A DNA stretch of 64,000 nt from an uncultured Pseudomonas sp. (GTDB taxonomy: Bacteria; Pseudomonadota; Gammaproteobacteria; Pseudomonadales; Pseudomonadaceae): NCBI GenBank assembly GCA_943912755.1, contig CALTWF010000013.1:1-64000 (forward strand), read 5' to 3'. Of the stretch, positions 9,343 to 16,783 are shown one piece after another (position 1 is the first letter of the stretch; every line of letters begins with the position of its first letter). A model generated the notes under the pieces. That model was not told where the DNA came from. It did no database searches and saw nothing but the letters and a program-made list of their open reading frames with translations. The position numbers were made by a program, and so were the translations under genes.

Positions 9343-9477
9343 TCAGCGGCGCCTGTGGCTAAACCAATACCCAAAATAAAACGCGGCTGGAGCGACGCAA
9401 CCACAGGCAGCCACGGACACTGCGGAACGCGCCGGGCGACCGTTGTGTTGTGCGTGGATGTGAGTGGCGTGAGTCAT
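9343..9477 (-). CDS. Aromatic leader peptide of the DAHP synthase attenuator
   Basis: A 44-residue frame whose codons 33-39 read FYFGYWF: three Phe, two Tyr and one Trp in seven codons, followed within a few codons by the stop. The ATG at 9477 is preceded by GGAG. An intrinsic terminator lies about 50 nt downstream and aroF follows. This is the layout of PheL/TrpL-type leaders, in which slow translation of the control codons favours antitermination. Having all three aromatic amino acids in the control run suggests sensing of the whole aromatic pool. Confidence 0.8.
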   Translation of the reverse strand: MTHATHIHAQHNGRPARSAVSVAACGCVAPAAFYFGYWFSHRRR

Positions 9478-9530
9478 GTGCGGCTCCAGTTGAATGCGTT
9501 CGAGCTTACTTCAGCGTAACTGCGTGTTTC

Positions 9531-9560
9531 AACGATTAATTTCCATCGTAACGATTAATT
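9531..9560. repeat. Tandem 11-bp repeat upstream of the aroF leader
   Basis: AACGATTAATT occurs at 9531-9541 and 9550-9560, 19 bp apart (about two helical turns), between the aroF leader and the end of agmR. The position suggests an operator or part of the aroF promoter. No known box was recognised. Confidence 0.4.
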
Positions 9561-9564
9561 ATTT

Positions 9565-10230
9565 CTACCGACGCAAGTAGGCGGTGAAGTCGATATCCCC
9601 GGCACTGAGGATCGCCTGCACCCGGTTGTGCACGTTGAGCTTGCGCAGGATCGCCGAAACGTGGGCCTTCACCGTGGTCTCGGCAATGTCGAGGTTGTAG
9701 GCGATCTGCTTGTTGGATTCGCCCTTGGTCATGCGTTCCAGCACCAGCAACTGCTTGCGGGTCAGGGCCTGCAGCAGTTCCGGGGCGAAGCCCTGGGTCT
9801 CGCTCTGGCTGCGCCGGCTGCCGCTTTTTTGGGTGCGGATGATGTCCGGCGGCAGGTACACGTTGCCATTGAGGATCTGCTCGATGGCCTCGGTCATCTG
9901 CGAGCGCGGCGAGGACTTGGTGATAAAGCCCACCGCGCCATAGGTGATGGCCTGCAGCACGATCTGCTTGTCCTGCTCGGCGGAGACGATCACCACCGGG
10001 ATGGTCGGCGCTTCGTTGCGCAGGTTGATAAGCCCGCCGAGGCCGTGCATGCCGGGCATGTTCAGGTCGAGCAGGATCAGGTCGAGGTCATCGTGTTCGC
10101 CGGTCAGCGCCAGGGCGCTGTCGAGGTCGGCGGTTTCCATCACGTCGCTGCCGGGGAAACCATCGCTGATGACGTTATGGATGGCCTCGCGAAACAGCGG
10201 GTGGTCGTCGGCGATCAGAATCTTGTACAT
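9565..10230 (-). CDS. agmR: LuxR/NarL-family response regulator AgmR (PedR1/ErbR type)
   Basis: Cytoplasmic two-component regulator of 221 residues, the length I know for AgmR. The receiver begins MYKILIADDHPLFREAIHNVI, with the acidic pair at 8-9, phospho-acceptor Asp55 (LILLDLNMPG) and conserved Lys in GFITKSS. The LuxR-type helix-turn-helix is LTRKQLLVLERMTKGESNKQIAYNL...TTVKAHVSAIL. The start at 10230 gives the family N-terminus. AgmR-type regulators control PQQ-dependent alcohol oxidation in Pseudomonas, and the quinoprotein genes follow within 5 kb. The close paralogue ErdR has a similar sequence and is the main alternative. No histidine kinase is encoded beside it. Confidence 0.82.
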   Translation of the reverse strand: MYKILIADDHPLFREAIHNVISDGFPGSDVMETADLDSALALTGEHDDLDLILLDLNMPGMHGLGGLINLRNEAPTIPVVIVSAEQDKQIVLQAITYGAVGFITKSSPRSQMTEAIEQILNGNVYLPPDIIRTQKSGSRRSQSETQGFAPELLQALTRKQLLVLERMTKGESNKQIAYNLDIAETTVKAHVSAILRKLNVHNRVQAILSAGDIDFTAYLRR

Positions 10231-10278
10231 GGCTTTGCACCTTATTGTTTTTGGCGTTGAGCGCAGCGAAAGCATGGT

Positions 10279-10833
10279 TCAGGGAAAGGCTTCGGGGGTG
10301 GCGGCGACCACGGGCAGGCCGGCGTTTTCCCAGGCATCGAGGCCATCACGGTACCAGTACAGCCGCGAGTAGCCCAGCGCGCTGGCGCGCTTGACCGCGT
10401 TCCAGCTCAGCCAGCAGTCGGAACGGCAGTAGAAGACGATGGCGCGCTGGCGGTCGCCGCCGCTGAGGCGTTGCAGATGGTGGCTGAAATACTGGCTCCA
10501 GCGGGCATCCAGCTGGCCATCGCCGGTATTGGCCAGCCAGTGGCTGCCGGGCAGGTTGGCGTGGGCTTCGCTGGCGATGAACTGGCCATTGAGGAACTGG
10601 CGCTTGTAGACGTCGACCAGCAGGGCCGGTGGCTGCTGCTGGAGTAGGACCTGGACCTGGGCGGTATCCACGGTTTGCGCGCGCTCGGCGCTGGCCGGGG
10701 TCGGGCTGCGGTACAGCGTGGTGCGGTAGCCATCGGCGGAGAACAGCGGGGTCTCGGCCAGGGCGGTGCTGGCGAGCAGGGTCAGCCCGAAGGCGGTGGA
10801 CAGGGCGCGAGGCAGCATGGTCGGCAGTCTCAT
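10279..10833 (-). CDS. PQQ-dependent catabolism-associated CXXCW-motif (rhodanese-like) protein
   Basis: Predicted periplasmic protein of 184 residues with a signal peptide ending in TALAET. A rhodanese-type fold is suggested by ALLVDVYKRQF and the C-terminal WYRDGLDAWENAGLPV. The diagnostic run is YCRSDCWLSWNA, with Cys136 and Cys140 followed by Trp, the hallmark of the family named for this motif and found beside quinoprotein dehydrogenases. The role is unknown, presumably thiol or cofactor chemistry in the periplasm. An internal ATG at 10818 is an alternative start; neither has a strong ribosome-binding site. It is divergent from the response regulator at 10976. Confidence 0.82.
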   Translation of the reverse strand: MRLPTMLPRALSTAFGLTLLASTALAETPLFSADGYRTTLYRSPTPASAERAQTVDTAQVQVLLQQQPPALLVDVYKRQFLNGQFIASEAHANLPGSHWLANTGDGQLDARWSQYFSHHLQRLSGGDRQRAIVFYCRSDCWLSWNAVKRASALGYSRLYWYRDGLDAWENAGLPVVAATPEAFP

Positions 10834-10897
10834 TTTTGTTATGCCGGTATTACAGGTCAGTCCCGAGGCTTTGTGAATGCGACCATCGACAGCAAAA

Positions 10898-10916
10898 GCG
10901 CTACCAAAGTAGTAGG
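10898..10916. promoter_or_regulatory. Candidate operator between the CXXCW gene and the response regulator
   Basis: GCGCTACCAAAGTAGTAGG has an inverted CTAC...GTAG core and resembles GCGCTACTACCAACGGACT at 14503 in the pedE/pedF divergent region. Two similar elements in two divergent promoters of one locus suggest a common regulator, AgmR or the PedR2-like protein. Confidence 0.45.
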
Positions 10917-10975
10917 CGGACGCCGGCGGCGGGGCTCTAGCATGGGCCTGTGGCGATAACAACGAGAACACGCCG

Positions 10976-11593
10976 ATGGATATCCTGCTGGTCGACGACC
11001 ATCCGCTGCTGCGCGTGGGCCTGAGCGCGGTGCTTACCGAAGAACTGCCGGTGCGTGAAGCCGCCTCTGGCGAAGAAGCCTTGCTGCGGGTGCAGGAGCA
11101 GGTGCCGGGCCTGGTCCTGATGGATTTCGACCTGCCCGGCATCAGCGGCCTGGAGACCACCCGGCGCTTGCGCCAGCGCCTGCCGCAGTTGCGCGTGCTG
11201 TTCTTCAGCGAACACAGCGAGCTGGGCCTGGTGCGCCAGGCGCTGGATGCCGGGGCGTGCGGTTTTCTTTCAAAGTCGGTGACGGCGGCGACCCTGCTCG
11301 AAGCGGTGCGCCGGGTGCTGGCCGGGCATGCCTACATCGAGCAGGCCCTGGCCACCCAGCTGGCTACCCAGCCGCAGCACGCAAGGTTGACCGGGCTGAC
11401 CCAGCGCGAGACCGAGATTTTCCTGATGCTGGCCAAGGGCACGCCGATGCGCATGATTGCCGAGCACCTGTGCCTGAGCGGCAAGACCGTGTCCAACTAC
11501 CTGACGGTGCTCAAGAGCAAATTGCAGGTCAGCTCCCATGCCGAGCTGGTGCACCTGGCGATCGAGACGGGGTTGCTCAGGATCGCCGCCTGA
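10976..11593 (+). CDS. LuxR/NarL-family response regulator, PedR2-like
   Basis: Response regulator of 205 residues: receiver MDILLVDDHPLLRVGLSAVL with acceptor Asp50 (LVLMDFDLPG) and Lys in GFLSKSV, then a LuxR helix-turn-helix (LTQRETEIFLMLAKGTPMRMIA...SGKTVSNYLTVLKSKL). In P. putida the same position, just before the pentapeptide gene and pedE, is held by PedR2, which with the kinase PedS2 mediates the lanthanide switch. Here no kinase gene is adjacent: the upstream neighbour is the CXXCW protein on the other strand. The partner must be elsewhere or the regulator has been re-wired. Confidence 0.8.
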   Translation: MDILLVDDHPLLRVGLSAVLTEELPVREAASGEEALLRVQEQVPGLVLMDFDLPGISGLETTRRLRQRLPQLRVLFFSEHSELGLVRQALDAGACGFLSKSVTAATLLEAVRRVLAGHAYIEQALATQLATQPQHARLTGLTQRETEIFLMLAKGTPMRMIAEHLCLSGKTVSNYLTVLKSKLQVSSHAELVHLAIETGLLRIAA

Positions 11594-11599
11594 TTCGAA

Positions 11600-11682
11600 G
11601 GCCTCATCGCTGGCAAGCCAGCTCCCACAGTGCCCGCGTGCACCGCCGAACCTGTGGGAGCTGGCTTGCCAGCGATTAGGCC
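11600..11682. repeat. REP inverted pair
   Basis: GCCTCATCGCTGGCAAGCCA near 11601 and its inverse (CTGGCTTGCCAGCGATTAGG) near 11661 flank about 25 bp. The pair lies between the 3' ends of the response regulator and the pentapeptide gene, where it could limit read-through between convergent genes. Confidence 0.82.
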
Positions 11683-11695
11683 ATTGAACACAACA

Positions 11696-12349
11696 TCAAT
11701 CCCAAGTCTTCGGACACCCTTCGCAACCTTCCATATTGGCATCCTGGAAGTTCGCGTAATGCACGCGGGTTCCGCGCAGGTCGGCCTTTTCCAGATTGCT
11801 TTCACCGAACTTGGCTTCCTGCAGGTTGGCATCCGAGAGGTTGGCGCCCAGCAGGTCGGCGCGGCTCAGCCAGGTCATTTCCAGGTCGGCGGCCTGCAGG
11901 TTGGCATTGTGCAGCTTGGCCCCGGACAGCCGGGCGAATTCCAGGTAGGCGCCGCTGAGGTTGGCATCATTGAATTTGGCCCCCTGGGCGAACATGCCCC
12001 AGGCCTGGGTGGCGATCAGGCTGGCACCGGTCAGGTCGGCGATGCGCAGGTTGCTTTGCTGCAGGCTGGCGCGGTTGAGGTTGGCGCCCTGCAACTGGGC
12101 CTTTTCCAGGTTGGCCAGGTCGAGCTTGGCATGGCGCAGGTCGGCGCCTTTGAGGTTGGCCCCGGCCAGGTTCATCTTGGTCATGTCCTGGTTGTTCAGG
12201 TCGGCGCCGGCCAGGTTGGCGTTGGGGCACTGGCTTTCCGGCTGGATCACGCAGCCGTTGACCACCAGCGGCTGGTCATCGCCGTCGTCGGCAATCACGG
12301 CGAAGGCGGGGGTGATGGCAAGGGTCAGCAATAGCGGCAGGTATTTCAT
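11696..12349 (-). CDS. Periplasmic pentapeptide-repeat protein
   Basis: Exported protein of 217 residues with signal peptide MKYLPLLLTLAITPAFA (start 12349, RBS GGAGC). From about residue 40 the protein is nearly all A(D/N)LxX pentapeptides (ANLAGADLNNQDMTKMNLAG, ANLKGADLRHAKLDLANLEK), interrupted by a short non-repeat IATQAWGMFAQG. It ends in a Cys pair, EGCEGCPKTWD. Such repeats fold as a right-handed quadrilateral beta-helix. It corresponds in position to the pentapeptide gene between pedR2 and pedE in P. putida. Its function in alcohol oxidation is not known. Confidence 0.88.
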   Translation of the reverse strand: MKYLPLLLTLAITPAFAVIADDGDDQPLVVNGCVIQPESQCPNANLAGADLNNQDMTKMNLAGANLKGADLRHAKLDLANLEKAQLQGANLNRASLQQSNLRIADLTGASLIATQAWGMFAQGAKFNDANLSGAYLEFARLSGAKLHNANLQAADLEMTWLSRADLLGANLSDANLQEAKFGESNLEKADLRGTRVHYANFQDANMEGCEGCPKTWD

Positions 12350-12380
12350 GGATAGCTCCGTCATTGAGGTCGGTGCAAAA

Positions 12381-12475
12381 CCCTGTGGGAGCTGGCTTGC
12401 CAGCGATAGGGCCAGCAGCCTCGACATGGCTGAGGCAGGGAGGGCCCCATCGCGGGCAAGCCAGCTCCCACAGGG
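12381..12475. repeat. REP inverted pair, one arm hybrid
   Basis: GTGGGAGCTGGCTTGCCAGC at about 12385, and in the opposite orientation ATCGCGGGCAAGCCAGCTCC near 12449. The second copy mixes two REP flavours (GCGGGC with AAGCCAGCTCCCAC). It lies between the pentapeptide and pedE genes. Confidence 0.78.
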
Positions 12476-12513
12476 ACCAAAGAGGCTGTCACGCCCCTTT
12501 GGTTTCTTTCAGA

Positions 12514-14373
12514 TCAGCGCTGCGCAGTCTTGGTATCCCAGCTCGGGATCTTGAATACCCAGAACGAGCCGCCCTGTGCCACCGGCTTGGTCAGCTCGGC
12601 CATGTCGCCGCCCCACAGCGGCACCGCACCGCCGTAGCCGACGGTCACGCCGATGTACTGCTCGCCATCCTGTTCCCAGGTGATGGGCGGGGAGACGATG
12701 CCGCTGCCGGTCTGGAATTTCCACAGCTCTTCGCCGGTCTTGGCGTTGAAGGCCTTGAAGTAGCCGTCGCCGGTACCGGTGAACACCAGGTTGCCCTTGG
12801 TCGCCAGCACGCCGGCCCACAGCGGCAGGCGCTCCTTGTGTTCCCAGACCATCTTGCCGGTGGTCGGGTCCATGGCGCGCAGCGAACCTACGTGGTCCTC
12901 GTACATGCGCTTGATGCGGAAGCCCATGCCCAGGTAGGCGGAGCCTTTCTTGTAGTTGACTTCCTCGGTCCAGTATTCCTCTTTCCACTGGTTGGACGGC
13001 ACGTAGAACAAGCCGGTGTCCTGGCTGTAGGCCATCGGGTTCCAGTTCTTGCCACCGAGGAACGGCGGCGAGACTTCCACCGACTTGCCCTTGGTTTCGC
13101 CCGGTGCCGGTTTCGGCGGACGCTGGCCCTCGTTTTCCACCGGGCGCCCGGTCTTCAGGTCGATATGGCTGGCCCAGGTGATGTTGTCGGCGAACGGGAA
13201 GGCGTTCTTCAGCTTGCCGTTGGTGCGGTCGACCACATAGAAGAAGCCGTTGCGGTCGGCGTGGGCGGTGGCCTTGTACTGCTTGCCGTCCTTGTCCTTG
13301 TAGTCGAACAGCACCAGTTCGTTGTTGCCGGAGAAGTCCCAGGCATCGTTCGGGGTGTGCTGGTAGAACCACTTCACTTCGCCGGTGCTCGGGTCGACGC
13401 CGACCTGGCCGGAGGTGTAGAGGCTGTCGTAGTCGTGCGGGTTGCCGTCCTTCGAGGTGCGCGCCCAGGTGTTCCACGGGCCGGGGTTGCCGGCGCCGAC
13501 GATGATGGTGTTGGTTTCGGCATCGAAGCTCGCGCTCTGCCATGGCGCACCGCCGCCGTGGCTCCAGGCCTCGACCTTGCCGGTTTCGGTGGTCGGATCA
13601 TCCGGCCAGGACGGCGCCTTGACGTCGCCGGTCGGGGTGCTGTCCTTGCCGTTCAGGCGGCCCATGTGGCCTTCCACGAACGGACGCATCCACACCTCTT
13701 CGCCGGTGTCCGGGTCACGGGCATACAGTTGGCCGACCACGCCGAATTCGTCGCCGGAGCTGCCGTGGATCAGCAGCACCTTGCCGGTCTTGCCGTCCTT
13801 GATCAGGGTTGGCGCGCCGGTCATGGTGTAGCCGGCGGAGTGATCGCCGAACTTTTTCTTCCACACCACCTTGCCGGTGTCCTTGTTCAGGGCGACGAGC
13901 TGGGCATCGAGGGTGCCGAAGTAGATCTTGTCGCCGAAGATCGCAGCGCCGCGGTTGACCACGTCGCAGCACGGGCGAATGTTGTCGGGCAGGCGGTGGT
14001 TGTAGGTCCACAGGCGCTTGCCGGTCTTGGCATCGAGGGCGAACACCCGCGAATAGGAGCCGGTCACGTAGATCACGCCATCGTTGATGATCGCTTGCGA
14101 CTCCTGTCCACGCTGCTTCTCGTCACCGAAGGAGAACGACCAGGCCGGGGTCAGCTTGAACACGTTCTTGTCGTTGACCGCCGCCAGCGGGCTCCAGCGC
14201 TGGGCGTTGGTGCCCATGCCGTATTGCAGCACGTTGTTGGTGGTCTTGTGGTCGTCGGCGATGTCTTCCCAGGTCACGGGTTTGGCCTGGGCCTGGGCCA
14301 TGCCCAGGGTACCCACCAGCAGTACGGCCAGGGACAGAGGGGAGAGCGCGGCGGGTAACGATCTTATTGTCAT
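12514..14373 (-). CDS. pedE: PQQ-dependent alcohol dehydrogenase, Ca2+ type (PedE/ExaA/QedH)
   Basis: Periplasmic quinoprotein of 619 residues that oxidises alcohols to aldehydes and passes electrons to cytochrome c550. A signal peptide ends AQAQA (about residue 30). The vicinal disulfide that stacks on PQQ is Cys135-Cys136 (NIRPCCDVVNRG). The catalytic Asp is 346 in NDAWDFSGNNE. Two residues later there is Ser348, not the extra Asp of lanthanide enzymes (XoxF/PedH), so calcium is predicted. Beta-propeller tryptophan-docking strings are visible (LDAKTGKRLW, LNKDTGKVVW). The start MTIRSLPAAL at 14373 is set by the signal peptide. The gene is divergent from its cytochrome. No lanthanide-type partner gene lies in the window. 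Confidence 0.93.
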   Translation of the reverse strand: MTIRSLPAALSPLSLAVLLVGTLGMAQAQAKPVTWEDIADDHKTTNNVLQYGMGTNAQRWSPLAAVNDKNVFKLTPAWSFSFGDEKQRGQESQAIINDGVIYVTGSYSRVFALDAKTGKRLWTYNHRLPDNIRPCCDVVNRGAAIFGDKIYFGTLDAQLVALNKDTGKVVWKKKFGDHSAGYTMTGAPTLIKDGKTGKVLLIHGSSGDEFGVVGQLYARDPDTGEEVWMRPFVEGHMGRLNGKDSTPTGDVKAPSWPDDPTTETGKVEAWSHGGGAPWQSASFDAETNTIIVGAGNPGPWNTWARTSKDGNPHDYDSLYTSGQVGVDPSTGEVKWFYQHTPNDAWDFSGNNELVLFDYKDKDGKQYKATAHADRNGFFYVVDRTNGKLKNAFPFADNITWASHIDLKTGRPVENEGQRPPKPAPGETKGKSVEVSPPFLGGKNWNPMAYSQDTGLFYVPSNQWKEEYWTEEVNYKKGSAYLGMGFRIKRMYEDHVGSLRAMDPTTGKMVWEHKERLPLWAGVLATKGNLVFTGTGDGYFKAFNAKTGEELWKFQTGSGIVSPPITWEQDGEQYIGVTVGYGGAVPLWGGDMAELTKPVAQGGSFWVFKIPSWDTKTAQR

Positions 14374-14502
14374 GTTGGTGTTTCCCAATGGAGGTTTTGG
14401 CCTGCATAGACTGGAACGCCAGCGCTCCCCGAGATACGGAAAAACTCCCGCCCTTGCCGGGAAAACTTCCCAGGCCGGACATGATTTGGCACTGCCCCAC
14501 AA

Positions 14503-14523
14503 GCGCTACTACCAACGGACTAG
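14503..14523. promoter_or_regulatory. Candidate operator in the pedE/pedF divergent region
   Basis: GCGCTACTACCAACGGACT lies midway between the divergent starts at 14373 and 14647. It resembles the element at 10898 upstream of the PedR2-like gene. It is a plausible binding site for an AgmR/PedR-type regulator, by inference only. Confidence 0.45.
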
Positions 14524-14646
14524 ACCGCGACCACCAAAGCAGCATGGGGCGCCCCCGGCACGCTTCCTAAGATGGCCGGCAGAACCTTTCGCCAGAGAGG
14601 TTTTCGCGTGCAAATCGTGCAACCTGAAGTAGTCGAGGGCAGAACA

Positions 14647-15084
14647 ATGACAACAGTGAAAAACGCCTGGATGAGCGCCGTCCTGATCACCGGCCTTATG
14701 AGCGCAGGGGCGGTCATGGCCCACGGCAACGTGACGCCGAGCGCCGTCAACATCGGCAACCTGGAGAAGCTGGGCGAGGAATGGCGAAGCGAAAACCCCT
14801 ATCGCACCGGCAAGAACCACGATGAAGCGCTGAGCATCGGTGCCTCGGCCTACAACATGAACTGCGCCGCCTGCCATGGCCTGGAAGCCAAGTCCGGCGG
14901 CATCGCTCCGGACCTGCGCATGCTCGACGAGGGCGCCAGCGGTGACGAATGGTTCGTCGAGCGGGTGCGACACGGTTCAGTGCGCGACGGGCGCGTGTAC
15001 ATGCCGAAGATGGCCGACTACCTGAGCCAGGAAGCGCTCTGGGCCATCCGTACCTACCTGGACAGCGTCCACGTCGAGGAGTGA
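14647..15084 (+). CDS. pedF: Cytochrome c (c550/PedF type), electron acceptor of the quinoprotein
   Basis: Periplasmic monoheme cytochrome of 145 residues. The ATG at 14647 (GAGGG upstream) gives signal peptide MTTVKNAWMSAVLITGLMSA...VMA. The heme site is NCAACHGLEAKSGG, and the distal Met is probably in YMPKMADYL. It is divergent from pedE, the position of exaB relative to exaA and of pedF relative to pedE. It heads a run with the next two genes (gaps of 4 and 8 bp). Confidence 0.9.
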   Translation: MTTVKNAWMSAVLITGLMSAGAVMAHGNVTPSAVNIGNLEKLGEEWRSENPYRTGKNHDEALSIGASAYNMNCAACHGLEAKSGGIAPDLRMLDEGASGDEWFVERVRHGSVRDGRVYMPKMADYLSQEALWAIRTYLDSVHVEE

Positions 15085-15088
15085 AGTC

Positions 15089-15844
15089 ATGGGCCGGGTG
15101 CCGTTGTTGCTGATGGCGCTGTGTCTGGGCGCCCCGGCATACGCCCTGGATCCGGGCCCCGACCCGGTGCCCTCGGTGATGTGGGAGTTCTACCGTAAAC
15201 AATGGATTGGCGACGAACCTTACCGCTTCGATCAGCGGGTCAAGGTGGTCGCGCCGCCGTTCGCCGAGGATGCCCGGCAAGTACCGCTGCAGGTGGATGC
15301 CCGCGCGCTGCCGGGCACCGTCAAGCGCATGCTGGTCTGGGCCGAGCTCAACCCGCTGCCACGTATCGTCGATTTCGCCCCGGGCCCCGAGGTGCTGCCG
15401 TGGCTGGCGGTGCGCATCCGCATCGAGCAGGCCACGCCGCTGCGCGCTGCGGTGCAGACCGAGGACGGTGTCTGGCACGTCGGCTCGGCCCTGATCGACG
15501 CCGCCGGCGGTGGCTGTACCGCGCCCAGCGTGGTGCGCAGCCAGCCCGGCTGGGAGGAACGGCTCGGCCAGGTCCTCGGCGGGCGCTACCCGCGCGAGGA
15601 CTACAGCCGCCTGCGCCTGGCGGTGGCACACCCGATGGACAACGGCCTGATGGCCGGGATCCCGGAATTCTTCATCGAACACGCCGAGCTGTTCGACGCC
15701 GCGGGCCAGTCCCTGGCGACCCTCGAACTGTGGCCGGCCGTGAGCGAAAACCCCAGCCTGTCGTTCGACCTGCGCCGCCCGGGCCCGGTACGCCTGAGCC
15801 TGCGCGACAACAACGGCAATATCTTCGACGCCGCCATCGAGTGA
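15089..15844 (+). CDS. Quinoprotein dehydrogenase-associated SoxYZ-like carrier
   Basis: Exported protein of 251 residues, signal peptide MGRVPLLLMALCLGAPAYA. The N-terminal half resembles SoxY and contains a Gly-rich Cys site AAGGGCTAPS, the likely carrier thiol. The C-terminal half resembles SoxZ (VAHPMDNGL then FFIEHAELF, ending SLRDNNGNIFDAAIE). This fused SoxYZ-like family is known beside PQQ dehydrogenases. It is tightly linked to the cytochrome upstream and the hydrolase downstream, so the three may act as a relay. The bound substrate is unknown. Confidence 0.8.
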   Translation: MGRVPLLLMALCLGAPAYALDPGPDPVPSVMWEFYRKQWIGDEPYRFDQRVKVVAPPFAEDARQVPLQVDARALPGTVKRMLVWAELNPLPRIVDFAPGPEVLPWLAVRIRIEQATPLRAAVQTEDGVWHVGSALIDAAGGGCTAPSVVRSQPGWEERLGQVLGGRYPREDYSRLRLAVAHPMDNGLMAGIPEFFIEHAELFDAAGQSLATLELWPAVSENPSLSFDLRRPGPVRLSLRDNNGNIFDAAIE

Positions 15845-15852
15845 GGTTGCGC

Positions 15853-16779
15853 ATGCGTGCTTTGTTATGCCTGCTGAGCCTGGTCAGCCTGCCGGCGCTG
15901 GCCGACCTGGACTACCGCCTCGAACCGCGCCAGGTCGCCGCCGACACCTGGGTGCTGGAGGGGCGCAGCGAGAACTTCTCCCGGGACAATGGCGGCAATA
16001 TCGTCAACACCGGGTTCATCGTCAGCGAGGACGGCGTGGTGGTGATCGATAGCGGCCCCTCGCTGCGCTACGGCCAGGCCTTGCGCCAGGCCATCGCCGG
16101 GGTCACCGACAAGCCGGTGGTGCAGGTGCTGATCACCCATCACCACCCCGACCACGCCCTCGGCAACCAGGCTTTTGCCGACGTGCCCATCGCCGCCTTG
16201 TCGGGGACGAAGGAGCAACTGGCCAGGGAAGGGGACGCCCTGGCGGAAAACCTGTACCGCATGGTCGGTGACTGGATGCGCGGGACCCAGGTGCTGATAC
16301 CGGCGCAGACCCTGCAACCCGGGGTGCGGACATTCGGCTCCCATCCCTTGCGCCTGCTCGCCTTCAGCGGCCACAGCGGCGCCGACCTGGCGGTGCTGGA
16401 CGAAAAGACCGGCGTGCTGTTCGCCGGCGACCTGCTGTTCTACCAGCGCGCCCTGACCACCCCGCACAGCCCGGGCCTGGCGCAATGGGTGGACGATCTC
16501 CAGCAACTGCAGGCGCAGCCATGGACAGTGCTGGTGCCGGGGCATGGCCCGGTCAGCCAGGACCGTGCGCCGTTCGACCAGATGGTCGATTACCTCGGCT
16601 GGCTCGACGACCTGCTGCGCGACAGCGCGGCCAACGGCCTGGACATGAACGAGGTGATCGCCACGCCGATTCCCGAGCGTTTCGCGGCGGTGAAGCTGAG
16701 CCAGTACGAACTGATCCGCAGCGTCACCCACCTGTACCCGCGCTACGAGCAGGCGGCCATGACCCGGGTCGAGCAGTAG
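15853..16779 (+). CDS. Metallo-beta-lactamase-fold hydrolase (quinoprotein relay zinc hydrolase)
   Basis: Exported zinc hydrolase of 308 residues. The start MRALLCLLSLVSLPALA at 15853 gives a signal peptide; the longer frame runs into the upstream gene. The metal site THHHPDHALGN is the HxHxDH motif; FSGHSGADLAVL, FAGDLLFYQRA and VPGHGPVS supply further ligands. It corresponds to the hydrolase next to the SoxYZ-like gene in P. putida ped loci. The likely role is cleavage of an adduct carried by the SoxYZ-like protein, an inference from pairing. The gene ends 4 bp from the convergent hydratase. Confidence 0.85.
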   Translation: MRALLCLLSLVSLPALADLDYRLEPRQVAADTWVLEGRSENFSRDNGGNIVNTGFIVSEDGVVVIDSGPSLRYGQALRQAIAGVTDKPVVQVLITHHHPDHALGNQAFADVPIAALSGTKEQLAREGDALAENLYRMVGDWMRGTQVLIPAQTLQPGVRTFGSHPLRLLAFSGHSGADLAVLDEKTGVLFAGDLLFYQRALTTPHSPGLAQWVDDLQQLQAQPWTVLVPGHGPVSQDRAPFDQMVDYLGWLDDLLRDSAANGLDMNEVIATPIPERFAAVKLSQYELIRSVTHLYPRYEQAAMTRVEQ

Positions 16780-16783
16780 GCGT

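Noticed and set aside
9168..9404. 78-codon minus-strand frame over the attenuator
   Set aside because: It reads through the terminator in a different frame from the two leader peptides and has no ribosome-binding site or family resemblance.
14486..14502. TTTGGCACTGCCCCACAAGC as a second sigma-54 promoter before pedF/pedE
   Set aside because: The -24 TGGCAC is present but GG is not followed by GC after 10 nt, so the -12 box is missing.
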